From: Salinisphaera sp. Q1T1-3
GTDB taxonomy: Bacteria > Pseudomonadota > Gammaproteobacteria > Nevskiales > Salinisphaeraceae
Direction: 5' to 3'
DNA: 64,000 nt
NCBI RefSeq assembly: GCF_003602005.1
Contig: NZ_QZWD01000010.1
Coordinates: 62,001 to 126,000, forward strand
The position numbers and the translations under genes were made by a program. The notes below the pieces were generated by a model. It ran no database searches. It had not been told where the DNA came from and saw only the letters and a program-made list of their open reading frames with translations. This document shows positions 39,479 through 49,241 of this stretch, one piece after another. How positions within the stretch are numbered: position 1 is the stretch's first letter; every line of letters starts with the position of its first letter.

Positions 39479-40372
39479 CTATGCCCGGCCCGGCGCGTCG
39501 CCAAGCGCTTGTGCCAGCGTCAGCATCTGGGCGGTCTGGCGTACGTCATGTGCCCGGATGATACCGACACCGTGCCGGGCCGCCCAGAAGGCGGCCCCGA
39601 GGCTGCCGTTGATTCGACTGGCCATGTCGTCGGCCTCGAACAGCGTCGCGAACATCGATTTGCGAGAGATGCCCATCAGCACCGGACAATCGTCGACCCC
39701 CAGGCGCTCGATATGTCGCAGCATCGCCAGATTGTGGTCGAGCGACTTGCCGAAACCGAACCCCGGGTCGACGACGATGCGATCGTGGCGCACACCGGCA
39801 TCGCGACAGGCAACTACTCGGGCCTGGAGATAATCGCGCACCTCGGCAACCACATCGGTGTATCGCGGCGCGTTCTGCATGGTCGCCGGCTCGCCCTGGC
39901 GATGCATGACGCAGACCGCAGCTTTCGCGTCGGCGACGGCCGAGAGCGCACCCGGCGCATCCAGCCCGCGCACGTCGTTGATCATGTCCGCGCCGGCATC
40001 ACAGCCACGACGCATGACGACCGGATTGCTCGTATCCAGCGATATGAACATATCCGGCATATCGGCGCGCAACGCTTCAAGCACCGGCAGAACGCGCGCA
40101 AGCTCGTCCTCGGTTGTCACCGGCGTCGCACCGGGCCGCGTGGACTCCCCGCCGATATCAATGATGCCGGCGCCTTCGGCGGCCATCTCGCGAGCGCGGG
40201 CGCGGGCCGCGTCGATATCCCCGTAGCGACCGCCGTCGGAGAAGGAATCCGGGGTGACATTGAGCACCCCCATGATCACCGGCGCGCCCAGATCGAGCGA
40301 GCGATGTGCCCCGTCGAGACGACGGGCACCGATATTGGATTGGGACGAACGTGCCATAGACGGGTCGATCAT
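39479..40372 (-). CDS. folP: dihydropteroate synthase
   Basis: Condenses p-aminobenzoate with the pterin diphosphate in folate synthesis. The TIM-barrel signatures are VIMGVLNVTPDSFSDGG, GAGIIDIGGESTRPGA and VDPGFGFGK. The start is uncertain: ATG 40372 (297 aa) or ATG 40357 (292 aa). The open frame reaches 40609 but passes through the ftsH terminator and has no family similarity. It follows ftsH and precedes glmM. Confidence 0.94.
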   Translation of the reverse strand: MIDPSMARSSQSNIGARRLDGAHRSLDLGAPVIMGVLNVTPDSFSDGGRYGDIDAARARAREMAAEGAGIIDIGGESTRPGATPVTTEDELARVLPVLEALRADMPDMFISLDTSNPVVMRRGCDAGADMINDVRGLDAPGALSAVADAKAAVCVMHRQGEPATMQNAPRYTDVVAEVRDYLQARVVACRDAGVRHDRIVVDPGFGFGKSLDHNLAMLRHIERLGVDDCPVLMGISRKSMFATLFEADDMASRINGSLGAAFWAARHGVGIIRAHDVRQTAQMLTLAQALGDAPGRA

Positions 40373-40395
40373 GAGAGGGCCGGCATGCGCCGTGC

Positions 40396-40427
40396 AAAAA
40401 AAAGCCGGCGGACCGAAGTCCGCCGGC
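40396..40427 (-). terminator. intrinsic terminator of ftsH
   Basis: GCCGGCGGAC-CGAA-GTCCGCCGGC (40404-40427), preceded by eight A (40396-40403). On the minus strand the loop reads TTCG and eight U follow, a very strong terminator 22 bp after the ftsH stop and before folP. Confidence 0.9.
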
Positions 40428-40448
40428 CGAGATGCGTCGGCTACCGTC

Positions 40449-42410
40449 CTACGACTGGCGGTTGTGCGCCGGGCTGGGCACGCTGTTGTCGTCGCCGCGA
40501 TTGTCCGGCGCGCGCTGCGTGTCGTCGCTCCCGGCACTGGCGTTCGGCCCGCCACCGTTGCGCCCCGTCGGATCGGAATCGTTCCAGCTGTCCGGCGGCC
40601 CCGGCTCATGACCCTGCATGATCTCGTCGATCTGCTTGCGATCGATGGTTTCGTACTTCATGAGCGCATCTGCCATCAGATGCAGCTTGTCCATGTTGCT
40701 CTCGAGAATCTCGCGGGATCGCTCGTAGCAATTGTCGATGATCGAGCGAATCTCCTCGTCGATCGCATGGACCGTCTCATCGGAGATGCCGCCGCCCTGG
40801 GCTGCGGCCTTGCCGAGGAACGGCTCGCTGTCCTCGGTGTTGTAGGCAATCGGCCCCATTCGCTCGGACAGGCCCCACTTGGTGACCATGTTGCGCGCGA
40901 TTTCCGTCACACGCTCGATGTCGTTGGACGCGCCGGTCGTGACCATGTCCTTGCCGTAGATGATCTCCTCGGCCAGACGACCACCGTACAGAGAGCAGAT
41001 CTGGCTGATCAGACGCTGCTTGGAATAGCTGTAGCGGTCCTCTTCCGGCAGGAACATGGTCACACCGAGCGCGCGTCCACGCGGCACGATGGTGACCTTG
41101 TGAACCGGATCGTGCTGCGGAACCGACAGACCGATGATCGCGTGGCCGGCCTCGTGATAGGCCGTCATGCGCTTGTCGTCCTCGTTCATGATCATCGATT
41201 TGCGCTCCGCGCCCATCATGATCTTGTCCTTGGCCCGCTCGAAGTCGTCCTGCGTGACTTCCTGACGGTTGGCACGCGCCGCGAACAACGCCGCCTCGTT
41301 GACGAGGTTGGCCAGATCGGCGCCGGAAAACCCGGGGCAGCCACGCGCCAGGATGCCCGGCTTGACGTTATCGTGCACCGGCACGTTCTTCATGTGCACT
41401 TTCAGGATCTGTTCGCGACCGCGCACATCCGGCAAAGGCACCACGACCTGTCGGTCGAAACGGCCGGGCCGCAGCAACGCCGGATCGAGCACGTCCGGGC
41501 GGTTCGTCGCGGCAATGACGATCACGCCTTCGCTGCCTTCAAAGCCGTCCATCTCGACGAGCAGCTGGTTGAGCGTCTGCTCGCGCTCGTCGTGTCCGCC
41601 ACCAAGACCGGCGCCGCGCTGACGACCGACGGCGTCGATCTCGTCAATGAAGATGATGCAGGGGGCCTGTTTCTTGGCCTGCTCGAACATGTCGCGGACA
41701 CGGGATGCGCCCACGCCGACGAACATCTCGACGAAATCCGAGCCGGAGATCGAGAAGAAAGGCACCCCGGCCTCGCCTGCGATCGCCTTGGCCAGCAAGG
41801 TCTTGCCGGTACCCGGCGAGCCGACCATCAGCACACCACGCGGGATCTTGCCGCCGACCTTCTGGAATTTCGACGGATCGGACAGGAATTCGACAAGCTC
41901 CTGGACCTCTGATTTCGCCTCCTCGACACCGGCGACATCCGCGAAGGTGAGCTTGATCTGGTCCGCGGCCATCATCTTGGCCTTGGACTTGCCGAACGAC
42001 ATGGCACCACCGCCGCGGCCACCGCCCTGCATCTGGCGCATGAAATAGATCCAGACGCCGATCAGCAGAAGGAACGGGAACCACGAGATCAGGATCTGCT
42101 TCAGGAACGAACCCTGATTCGGCGGCTCACCCGTGATGGTCACGTTGTGATCCATCAGGGTGCCGATCATGGCCTTGTTGTCGGATTCCGGACTGTAAGT
42201 GTTGAACTTCTGGCCGGACGTCAACTGACCGCTGATCTGGTGGTCCTCGATGTGCACTTCGGACACATTGTCGTTGTCGACCTTCGTGAGGAAGTCCGAG
42301 TACGCGATACTGTTACCGGTCGACCCCGATGGCGCAAAGCTCGAGAACACGCTCATCAATACGAGCGCGATCACGACCCACAGCAACAGATTCTTGGCGA
42401 GTTCGTTCAA
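40449..42410 (-). CDS. ftsH: ATP-dependent zinc metalloprotease FtsH
   Basis: Membrane-anchored AAA+ protease that degrades regulators such as LpxC and sigma32, 653 aa. Two N-terminal membrane helices (about 5-25 and 108-126) surround a periplasmic part. Walker A is GSPGTGKT, Walker [12 protein letters not shown], and the zinc motif HEAGH is near residue 420. The last 50 residues are an acidic, Asn/Asp/Pro-rich tail. It is downstream of rlmE. Confidence 0.97.
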   Translation of the reverse strand: MNELAKNLLLWVVIALVLMSVFSSFAPSGSTGNSIAYSDFLTKVDNDNVSEVHIEDHQISGQLTSGQKFNTYSPESDNKAMIGTLMDHNVTITGEPPNQGSFLKQILISWFPFLLLIGVWIYFMRQMQGGGRGGGAMSFGKSKAKMMAADQIKLTFADVAGVEEAKSEVQELVEFLSDPSKFQKVGGKIPRGVLMVGSPGTGKTLLAKAIAGEAGVPFFSISGSDFVEMFVGVGASRVRDMFEQAKKQAPCIIFIDEIDAVGRQRGAGLGGGHDEREQTLNQLLVEMDGFEGSEGVIVIAATNRPDVLDPALLRPGRFDRQVVVPLPDVRGREQILKVHMKNVPVHDNVKPGILARGCPGFSGADLANLVNEAALFAARANRQEVTQDDFERAKDKIMMGAERKSMIMNEDDKRMTAYHEAGHAIIGLSVPQHDPVHKVTIVPRGRALGVTMFLPEEDRYSYSKQRLISQICSLYGGRLAEEIIYGKDMVTTGASNDIERVTEIARNMVTKWGLSERMGPIAYNTEDSEPFLGKAAAQGGGISDETVHAIDEEIRSIIDNCYERSREILESNMDKLHLMADALMKYETIDRKQIDEIMQGHEPGPPDSWNDSDPTGRNGGGPNASAGSDDTQRAPDNRGDDNSVPSPAHNRQS

Positions 42411-42525
42411 GATCGTCGTCCTCGACCGGACCCAGAGACCGGCCGTTTGGTTGTCGAGTCTATAGAGTTACCGATCAGTATAAACGATCGGTTGCACTGC
42501 GGGCGTCATCGAGCGCCCTTCGCTC

Positions 42526-43143
42526 CTAGCCGCGCCAGCCGCGACCGAGAACATACATTTCGCGACTGGCGTCCCGCGAAGCCTTGGGCTTGCGCGTGGC
42601 CACCTTGTCGAAGCTCTTTTTCATCCCGGCGATCAAGGCATCGAAACCCTCGCCCTGAAACACCTTGATGAACAGACAGCCGCCGGGGGCGAGCACATCA
42701 CGACACAGCTCGAGCGAGAGCTCGGCAAGATGCATCACACCGGCCTGGTCTGCGGCCTTCACACCGGAGAGATTGGGGGCCATGTCGGAAAGTACAAGAT
42801 CCACGGGCGTTTCGCCGATCTCGGCCATGAGCGCATCGAGCCCTTCGGCTTCGGCGAAATCGGCGCGCAGGAAGGTCACGCCGTCGATCGGATCCATATC
42901 GAGCCGGTCGATGGCCACGACGCGGGCCTGCGGCGCGACCCGACGACAGTACTGGCTCCAGCCGCCGGGCGCCGCCCCCAGGTCCACGACGCCGCGGGCC
43001 TGAGCGAGCAGCCCCTCCTTCTCGTCGACCTCGGCAAGCTTGTAGACCGCCCGGGAACGATAGTTGTCGGCCTGGGCGGCTCGTACATACGGGTCGTTGC
43101 GATGCTTGGCCAGCCATCGCTTGGTGTCGCTGCGTTTACTCAC
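42526..43143 (-). CDS. rlmE: 23S rRNA 2'-O-ribose methyltransferase RlmE
   Basis: FtsJ/RrmJ-type methyltransferase of U2552 in 23S rRNA, 205 aa. The SAM motif is VVDLGAAPGGWSQY, with the catalytic K-D-K-E set spread over YKL, SDMAPN, FIKVF and SREMYVLG. It is upstream of ftsH, the normal order, and divergent from yhbY. Confidence 0.96.
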   Translation of the reverse strand: MSKRSDTKRWLAKHRNDPYVRAAQADNYRSRAVYKLAEVDEKEGLLAQARGVVDLGAAPGGWSQYCRRVAPQARVVAIDRLDMDPIDGVTFLRADFAEAEGLDALMAEIGETPVDLVLSDMAPNLSGVKAADQAGVMHLAELSLELCRDVLAPGGCLFIKVFQGEGFDALIAGMKKSFDKVATRKPKASRDASREMYVLGRGWRG

Positions 43144-43184
43144 GGGGCTATACTGGCGTGTTTCACATGAACGCGTCGCTTGCC

Positions 43185-43487
43185 ATGCCCATCGCTGTCG
43201 ACAAGACCACTCGTCTCGCCCTGAAGAAACAGGCCCATCATCTCAAGCCAGTCGTTCAGACCGGTGCGGCAGGCCTCAGCGAGCCGGTGCTCGCCGAGAT
43301 CGATCGCGCCCTGACCGATCACGAACTGATCAAGATCAAGCTGGTCGCTGACGACAAGCCGACCTTCAAGGCCGATGTCGCCAGTGTGTGCGAGCGGCTC
43401 GACGCGGTGTCGATCCAGGAGATCGGCCGCATGGCCACGATATATCGCCCGAATCCGGACAGTGACGGCCCCTCCGGTCAAACGTAG
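43185..43487 (+). CDS. yhbY: YhbY-family ribosome assembly RNA-binding protein
   Basis: CRS1-YhbY (CRM) domain RNA-binding protein, 100 aa from ATG 43185. The core [35 protein letters not shown] region is represented by [19 protein letters not shown] and HELIKIKL. Other starts are GTG 43158 and ATG 43167. A TATACT-like box at 43149-43154 would leave about 25 nt of leader before 43185, which favours the later start. Its 3' end overlaps the 3' end of greA by 10 bp on the opposite strand. Confidence 0.88.
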   Translation: MPIAVDKTTRLALKKQAHHLKPVVQTGAAGLSEPVLAEIDRALTDHELIKIKLVADDKPTFKADVASVCERLDAVSIQEIGRMATIYRPNPDSDGPSGQT

Positions 43488-43960
43488 CGTACCTCGACGA
43501 TCTCCAGCGTGCGCTTGCCGCCGGGCACGTCGACGTCGACCACGTCGCCCGCGCTCTTGCCGATCAGCGCACGCGCGATCGGTGAGGCGAACGACAGCTT
43601 GCCCTGCTTGATGTCGGCCTCGTCCTCACCAACGATCTGGTAGGTCAGTTCGTCGCCGGAATCCTCGTCCGCGAGATCCACCGTGGCGCCGAACACGACG
43701 CGCCCGTTGGCCTGGGCGCCGACCTGTGCCACGTCGATGACCTGGGCCGACCCCAGCTTGGCCTCGATCTCGGCGATTCGGCCTTCGTTGAAACCCTGTT
43801 CTTCCTTGGCGGCGTGATACTCGGCGTTTTCCTTCAGGTCGCCGTGGGCACGTGCTTCCTCGATCGCATCGACGATGCGCGGACGCTCCGTCTTCTTGCG
43901 GCGGTTGAGCTCGGCGCGCAGTGCATCGGCACCGGTCTGCGTCAGTGGCGTGCGATCCAT
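43478..43960 (-). CDS. greA: transcription elongation factor GreA
   Basis: Secondary-channel cleavage factor that rescues backtracked RNA polymerase, 160 aa. N-terminal coiled coil with the acidic tip [15 protein letters not shown], and a C-terminal FKBP-like domain ending [12 protein letters not shown]. The start ATG at 43960 is preceded by GAGGTGG; the open frame upstream crosses the bioA terminator. In pseudomonads greA follows carB directly; here they are 9.6 kb apart. Confidence 0.96.
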   Translation of the reverse strand: MDRTPLTQTGADALRAELNRRKKTERPRIVDAIEEARAHGDLKENAEYHAAKEEQGFNEGRIAEIEAKLGSAQVIDVAQVGAQANGRVVFGATVDLADEDSGDELTYQIVGEDEADIKQGKLSFASPIARALIGKSAGDVVDVDVPGGKRTLEIVEVRYV

Positions 43961-43997
43961 GAGAACCACCTCGGATACGTGTTCGAAAATTATGGAA

Positions 43998-44024
43998 ACA
44001 AAAAGGTCGCCGGAGACGGCGACC
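43998..44024 (-). terminator. intrinsic terminator of bioA
   Basis: GGTCGCCG-GAGA-CGGCGACC (44005-44024) with an A-run (43998-44004, one C interrupted) that reads as a U-run on the minus strand. It lies after bioA (stop 44099) and before greA. Confidence 0.75.
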
Positions 44025-44098
44025 CTTGAGATGCACATTGAGCCGGCCGCGGTAAAACGCCGACCGGTCAGTTACTGCAGGCTAGCAAGGCTTGCCGA

Positions 44099-45457
44099 TC
44101 AAGTCGAGACGGCGCGATCGATGCCCTCCGCCGCCACCGTGGCCAGATGGTCGATCTGTTCCGGCGTGATCACGTAGGGCGGCATGAAATAGATCGTGTC
44201 GCCGAGCGGGCGCAGCAGGGCTTCGCGTGTCAGCCCATGGCGATAGACCTGAAGGCCACGCCGCTCACGCCAGTCGAACGGCGTGCCAGTGGCCTTGTCG
44301 GCCACCATCTCGATGGCCAGCACCATGCCGGTCTGGCGCACCTCCGCCACGTTGGGATGGTCGACCAGCGGCGCGGTCGCGATTCGCATTCTCGCAGCCA
44401 AAGCCCTGTTGGCCTCGACCTGGCCGCGCTGCTCGAACTGGTCGAGCGTGGCGATCGCCGCGGCACAGGCCAACGGATTCCCGGTGTACGAATGGGAATG
44501 CAGGAAGGCGGTGAGATTCTCGTAATCGTCGTAGAAGGCGTCGTAGACCCGGTCGCTGGTCAAGGTTACCGACAGCGGCAGATAGCCGGCCGTAATGCCC
44601 TTGGACAGACACATGAAATCCGGCGTTATGCCGGACGGGCCGGCCTGCTCACAGGCGAACATGGTTCCGGTGCGCCCGAACCCGGTCGCGATCTCGTCGG
44701 CGATCAGGTGCACGTTGTAACGCGAACAGGCCTCGCGCAGCAGCTCGAGATAGACCGGGTCATACATCCGCATGTGGCCCGCGCACTGGAGCAGCGGCTC
44801 GACGATGACCGCGCACGTCTGGTCGGCATGCTCGGCCAGCAGCGCTTCCATCTCCGCGAAGCAGGCCCGACTGTGCTCGGCCCAGGACACGCCCGGCTCG
44901 CGATGGAAACAGTCCGGGGAGCGCGCGGTGAGCGGCTTGAGCAGCAAGGGCTCGTAGGTCTTCTTGTAGAGCGAGACATCGCCGACCGCCAACGCGCCCA
45001 GGGTTTCACCGTGATAGCTGTTGGTCAGGTTGATGAATCGTGTCTTCTCGCCATGGCCGGTGTTGCGCCAATAGTGAAAGCTCATCTTGAGCGCGACTTC
45101 CACCGCGGCGGACCCGTTGTCCGAATAGAACACCTTGTCCAGACCCGGTGGCGTGACGCCTACCAGACGCTCGGCCAACTCGACGGCCGGCTCGTGCGTG
45201 AACCCGGCGAGCATGACATGTTCGATGGTGTCGAGCTGGCGCTTGACCGCTGCGTTGATGTCCGGATTGGCGTGGCCGAAGATGTTGACCCACCAGGAAC
45301 TCACGGCATCGATATACCGATTGCCCTCGAAGTCCTCGAGCCAGACGCCTTCGCCGCGGCGCATCGGCACCGGCGGCAGGTTGCGGGTATCCTTCATCTG
45401 CGTGCAGGGGTGCCAGAGCACCTCAAGATCGCGATCGACGAGTTCTTGGTTTGTCAT
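44099..45457 (-). CDS. bioA: adenosylmethionine-8-amino-7-oxononanoate aminotransferase (BioA)
   Basis: PLP-dependent aminotransferase making DAPA from KAPA and SAM in biotin synthesis, 452 aa. The BioA features WHPCTQMKDTR, AVSSWWVNIFGHANP, YSDNGSAAVEVALKM and the PLP lysine in LSKGITAGYLPL are clear, which separates it from other class III enzymes. The start ATG at 45457 gives MTNQELVDRDLEVLWHP. No other bio genes occur in the window. Confidence 0.93.
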   Translation of the reverse strand: MTNQELVDRDLEVLWHPCTQMKDTRNLPPVPMRRGEGVWLEDFEGNRYIDAVSSWWVNIFGHANPDINAAVKRQLDTIEHVMLAGFTHEPAVELAERLVGVTPPGLDKVFYSDNGSAAVEVALKMSFHYWRNTGHGEKTRFINLTNSYHGETLGALAVGDVSLYKKTYEPLLLKPLTARSPDCFHREPGVSWAEHSRACFAEMEALLAEHADQTCAVIVEPLLQCAGHMRMYDPVYLELLREACSRYNVHLIADEIATGFGRTGTMFACEQAGPSGITPDFMCLSKGITAGYLPLSVTLTSDRVYDAFYDDYENLTAFLHSHSYTGNPLACAAAIATLDQFEQRGQVEANRALAARMRIATAPLVDHPNVAEVRQTGMVLAIEMVADKATGTPFDWRERRGLQVYRHGLTREALLRPLGDTIYFMPPYVITPEQIDHLATVAAEGIDRAVST

Positions 45458-45547
45458 GCGGCCTGGATTTCCGGTCGGTCGAACAAATCGACGGCACGCG
45501 TGCCGTCGGGGGCGGCCCCGGATTCTACCGAGCCCGCCCAACGGTTT

Positions 45548-46606
45548 TCATGTCTCGTCGACGAGTGTCAGCAGTGTATACGGCGCTTCGTGCGGGTCAC
45601 GCGCGTCCCGCGGATGATCCGACTCGAGCTTGAGCGCCCGATCGGGGTCGTAGACGACGAACAGACGCCCGTCGGGCAACACGGCCACTCCTTCGGCCTT
45701 GTTGGCGAATTCCAGCGCCTCGCCCTGCTCGTCATGCACCAGCCGAGGCGCGCGCCCGGCGTGAAAGTCGGCGACATCAAGCGACCACAGATAGGCTCCG
45801 AGACGGTCGCCGCCGGCGCCGTCGTCGACCTCGAAGCTCGTCAGAAACAGCAGGCGATCGTTCGTCGGGTCGAATTCCAGACTCGACAGACCGACGTCGA
45901 ACCGCACCGCCGGCCAGGCCGCGGGCTCGAATTCGTAGACCATCTCGAACGCGCCGGTGAACGAGAGCGCGCCGGCCTGGTCGATGCGATACGGTGCCGC
46001 CACCACCTGCGCGACGTAGGTGAAGTTCTCATGATCGGCGCCGACCTCACGGATCCCGAACAACAGCAGCGGGTCGTCCCCGGCGTCTTCGCCGGGGATA
46101 CTGGCCAGGCCCTCGATCTTGAAATACGGTGCGCCAAGGGCCGTCGACAGATCGTCGCGCAGGGGCACGGAGCTCGCCACCCCGTCGTTGTGTCGATCCG
46201 CAACCAGTTGGACGTCGTCCGGCGCATCGACCGGCCAGACGAGCAGCCGGTTGTAGGCATCCTGAGCCGCGCTGTCATCGTCAACGCGATCGAATCCGGT
46301 CGTGGCGATCAAAAACTGTCCGTCGTCGCTGAGCGCGAAATCCTCGTATTTCTCGGCGTGCTTGATCAGAGAGGCGGTGTAGAAGCCCAAGCTGTCGGCC
46401 ACCGGGCGCCCGTCATCGATCTCCAGTGCGAACACCGGCGAGCGATGTCGGCCCGGCACGTTCTTGTCGCTGCCGAAGACCAGACGTCGACCGTCCCAGG
46501 CCACGGCAGAAATCTCCACATTGACCGCGTCGCCACTGTCGTGGGCAAGACCGGCGTCGAAACAGGCAAAAAGCCCCTTGGTATCGATTCGTGCCTTCAT
46601 GGGCAT
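45548..46606 (-). CDS. conserved hypothetical, beta-propeller-like protein
   Basis: 352 aa protein starting at ATG 46606 (or 46600). It has many evenly spaced short beta-type segments (RRLVFGSDKN, GQFLIATTGFD, PLLLFGIREV, DRLLFLTSFEV, GRLFVVYDPDR), suggesting a propeller fold of the esterase-like/phytase-like kind. It is very acidic. No signal peptide or membrane helix is visible, so it is likely cytosolic. It lies in a likely ubiA-this gene-bioA transcript. I do not recognise a function. Confidence 0.6.
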   Translation of the reverse strand: MPMKARIDTKGLFACFDAGLAHDSGDAVNVEISAVAWDGRRLVFGSDKNVPGRHRSPVFALEIDDGRPVADSLGFYTASLIKHAEKYEDFALSDDGQFLIATTGFDRVDDDSAAQDAYNRLLVWPVDAPDDVQLVADRHNDGVASSVPLRDDLSTALGAPYFKIEGLASIPGEDAGDDPLLLFGIREVGADHENFTYVAQVVAAPYRIDQAGALSFTGAFEMVYEFEPAAWPAVRFDVGLSSLEFDPTNDRLLFLTSFEVDDGAGGDRLGAYLWSLDVADFHAGRAPRLVHDEQGEALEFANKAEGVAVLPDGRLFVVYDPDRALKLESDHPRDARDPHEAPYTLLTLVDET

Positions 46607-46659
46607 CTGGCTCTGGTTGTCAGGTTCGGAAAAGCGTTCTGGTACACGGGGCGGGCCTA

Positions 46660-47535
46660 TCAGCCCAGCGCGAGATCGAGCGCGAGGCCGATGAAAATCA
46701 CCCCGCCCAGATAATTGTGCTGCATGAATGCCTTGAAACAAGCATCGCGATCGCGATGTCGGGTCAGACGATAATGATAGATCGACATCGCCACAGCTCC
46801 CGCCAGCCCGAGGTAGTAGAGCCAGCCCAGCGCGAACGAGATGCCGACGGCGACCAGCAGCGCATAGAAGATGACCTGAATCACGGCGATGTTGCGACGA
46901 TCGTTGTCTCCCCACAGCACGGCCGTGGATTTGACGCCGATCTTCAGATCGTCGTCACGATCGACCATGGCATAGAACGTGTCGTACGTCAGAGCCCAGA
47001 TCAGGGTGGCCACGAACAACAGCCAGCCTCCGAGCGGCACGTGATGGGCCTGGGCCGCGAACGCCATGGGCACCGCCCAGCCGAAGGCCGCACCGAGAAA
47101 CATCTGCGGCCAGTGCGTCGCGCGCTTGGTGAACGGATAGAGCACCGCGAGCCCAAGCCCGACGATTGAATAGGCAATGGTCAATCCGTTGAGCGTCAGC
47201 ACCAGCGCGAAGGCAGCAATACTGAGCGCGGCAAACACTGCGAGTGCCTCGCGCGCGCTGACTTCACCGGTCGCCAACGGCCGCGCCCGCGTCCGCTTGA
47301 CGTGGCCATCAATGCGACGATCGGCGAAATCGTTCATCACGCACCCGGCCGAGCGCATCAGCACGGCGCCGACCACGAACACGAACAGGACCCACGGGTT
47401 CGGCACGCCCCGTGCGGCCAGCCACAGTGCCCACATCATCGGCCAGACAACCAGGAATATGCCGATCGGCTTGTTCAGCCGGGTCAGACGAAGATAAGCA
47501 TCCAGTCGGCTCGCCGATCGAGTGGTCGCGGTCAT
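46660..47535 (-). CDS. ubiA: 4-hydroxybenzoate octaprenyltransferase UbiA
   Basis: Membrane prenyltransferase of ubiquinone synthesis, 291 aa. The diphosphate-binding aspartate motif is NDFADRRIDGHVKRTRARPL, and the second is DTFYAMVDRDDDLKIGVKS. Several membrane helices follow. It is divergent from gshA with a 138 bp gap. chorismate lyase (ubiC), its usual partner, is not next to it. Confidence 0.94.
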   Translation of the reverse strand: MTATTRSASRLDAYLRLTRLNKPIGIFLVVWPMMWALWLAARGVPNPWVLFVFVVGAVLMRSAGCVMNDFADRRIDGHVKRTRARPLATGEVSAREALAVFAALSIAAFALVLTLNGLTIAYSIVGLGLAVLYPFTKRATHWPQMFLGAAFGWAVPMAFAAQAHHVPLGGWLLFVATLIWALTYDTFYAMVDRDDDLKIGVKSTAVLWGDNDRRNIAVIQVIFYALLVAVGISFALGWLYYLGLAGAVAMSIYHYRLTRHRDRDACFKAFMQHNYLGGVIFIGLALDLALG

Positions 47536-47673
47536 GCAGGTGTCTCTCCGTGTCGAAGCGTAGCGCGTGATATCTGCAACCGTCAGCTACCGGCTTGCAG
47601 CGCAAGACGTTACCATGCGCAAAATTGTCGCGGCAGCCCGCTGATCCTCGGTTGCCCGTGGTCTGGAGATTTC

Positions 47674-49038
47674 ATGTCCGCTCCCTCCCAATCCGGCGGT
47701 GCGCCGATCACCGACGAGCGTCAGCTTGTCGAATATTTCGAAAACGCCTGCAAACCACCGAGCCGATGGCGTCTCGGCACGGAACACGAGAAATTCGTGT
47801 TCGATCGGGAGACGCTGCGGCCGCTGCCCTACGCCGGCGAGCAGAGCATTGCCACGTTCCTGGAGAAACTGCAGCGTTTCGGCTGGCAGCCAATGATGGA
47901 GGACGGGCGTCTGGTGGCGCTGGAACTTGGCGAGTGTCACATCACGCTCGAGCCGGGCGGCCAGCTCGAACTGGCCGGCGCCCCGCTGGACACCATCCAC
48001 GAGACCTGCGACGAAATCCATGTGCACCTGCGCCAGGTCAAGGAAGTCGCGGCGGAGATGAACGTCGGACTGATCGGGCTCGGGTTTCAGCCGAAATGGT
48101 CGCGCGAGCAGTGCGCCTGGATGCCCAAGGCCCGCTACGACATCATGAAATCCTATATGCCCAAGGTCGGCAGTCTCGGCCTGGACATGATGCTGCGCAC
48201 CTCGACGGTGCAGGTGAACATCGATTACGGCTCCGAAGCCGACATGATCAAGAAGTTCCGGGTGGGCCTCGCGCTACAACCGGTGGCGACCGCGCTGTTT
48301 GCCAACTCCCCGTTCACCGAGGGCAAGCCGAATGGCTTCGTCTCCTATCGCAGCCAGATCTGGACCGATACGGACCCGGACCGCTGCGGTATGCTCGACT
48401 GGGTCTTTGGCGACGATATGGGCTTCGAACGTTACAAGGACTTCGCGCTCGATGTCCCCATGTATTTCGTCTATCGCGACGGCCGCTACATCGATGCCTC
48501 CGGACAGTCGTTCCGTGACTTTCTGGCCGGCAAACTTCCCGCGATGCCCGGCGAACGACCAACGATGAGCGACTGGGACGATCATCTGACGACGATCTTC
48601 CCCGAGGTTCGGCTCAAGCGCTTCATGGAGATGCGCGGCGCCGATGGTGGTCCGTGGCGTCGGCTTTGCGCGCTGCCGGCGCTTTGGGCGGGTCTGTGCT
48701 ATGACAGCGCAGCACTCGACGAGGCCTGGCAGCTCGTCGCCGATTTCTCCACGACCGAACGCAATCACCTGCGCGATCAGGCACCGATCCAGGGCCTGGC
48801 CACGCCATTTCGTGGCGGCACGCTGGCCGATATCGCGCGCGAGACAGTGGCGATCGCACAACGCGGCCTGGAACGGCGCGCCAGACTCGACGCACACGAT
48901 CGCAGCGAAGCAATATTTCTGGAACAACTGGCCGAGATCGCGGCCACCGGCGTCACGCCGGCCGAGCACCTGCTCTCGCTCTACCACGGGCGCTGGAACG
49001 AATCAGTCGACCCCGTGTTCTCGGAATTCGCTTATTGA
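47674..49038 (+). CDS. gshA: glutamate--cysteine ligase (plant/proteobacterial type)
   Basis: First enzyme of glutathione synthesis, 454 aa, of the GCS2 type found in plants, alphaproteobacteria and xanthomonads rather than the enterobacterial gshA type. Visible features include RLGTEHEKFVFD, GQLELAGAP, MLRTSTVQVNIDY and NSPFTEGKPNG. The start ATG at 47674 is fixed by the family N-terminus and TGGAG upstream. gshB is not in the window. Confidence 0.92.
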   Translation: MSAPSQSGGAPITDERQLVEYFENACKPPSRWRLGTEHEKFVFDRETLRPLPYAGEQSIATFLEKLQRFGWQPMMEDGRLVALELGECHITLEPGGQLELAGAPLDTIHETCDEIHVHLRQVKEVAAEMNVGLIGLGFQPKWSREQCAWMPKARYDIMKSYMPKVGSLGLDMMLRTSTVQVNIDYGSEADMIKKFRVGLALQPVATALFANSPFTEGKPNGFVSYRSQIWTDTDPDRCGMLDWVFGDDMGFERYKDFALDVPMYFVYRDGRYIDASGQSFRDFLAGKLPAMPGERPTMSDWDDHLTTIFPEVRLKRFMEMRGADGGPWRRLCALPALWAGLCYDSAALDEAWQLVADFSTTERNHLRDQAPIQGLATPFRGGTLADIARETVAIAQRGLERRARLDAHDRSEAIFLEQLAEIAATGVTPAEHLLSLYHGRWNESVDPVFSEFAY

Positions 49039-49241
49039 TGGCATCTTTTCGGCGGGCTGTTTCGTTTTCGGACGGCCCGCTTGCCAGGCCGATATCCGAC
49101 CACTGGTCGACGCCGCGTCACCGCAGTCGTCGACCGTGACCGGGCGATATCCCGATACGCCCTCGCTGTCTCACCCCTCGCCCGGACCGGGGATCGTGGA
49201 TATCGTCCCTGGGGCGACGATGCGTCGGAGAGCGGCTCGCG

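Noticed and set aside
44147-46714. Plus-strand ORF of 855 aa across bioA and the propeller-like gene
   Set aside because: Antisense shadow; the minus strand carries the conserved aminotransferase.
49052-49080. Stem GCGGGC/GCCCGC after gshA as terminator
   Set aside because: No U-run follows and the loop is long, so it is not a convincing intrinsic terminator.
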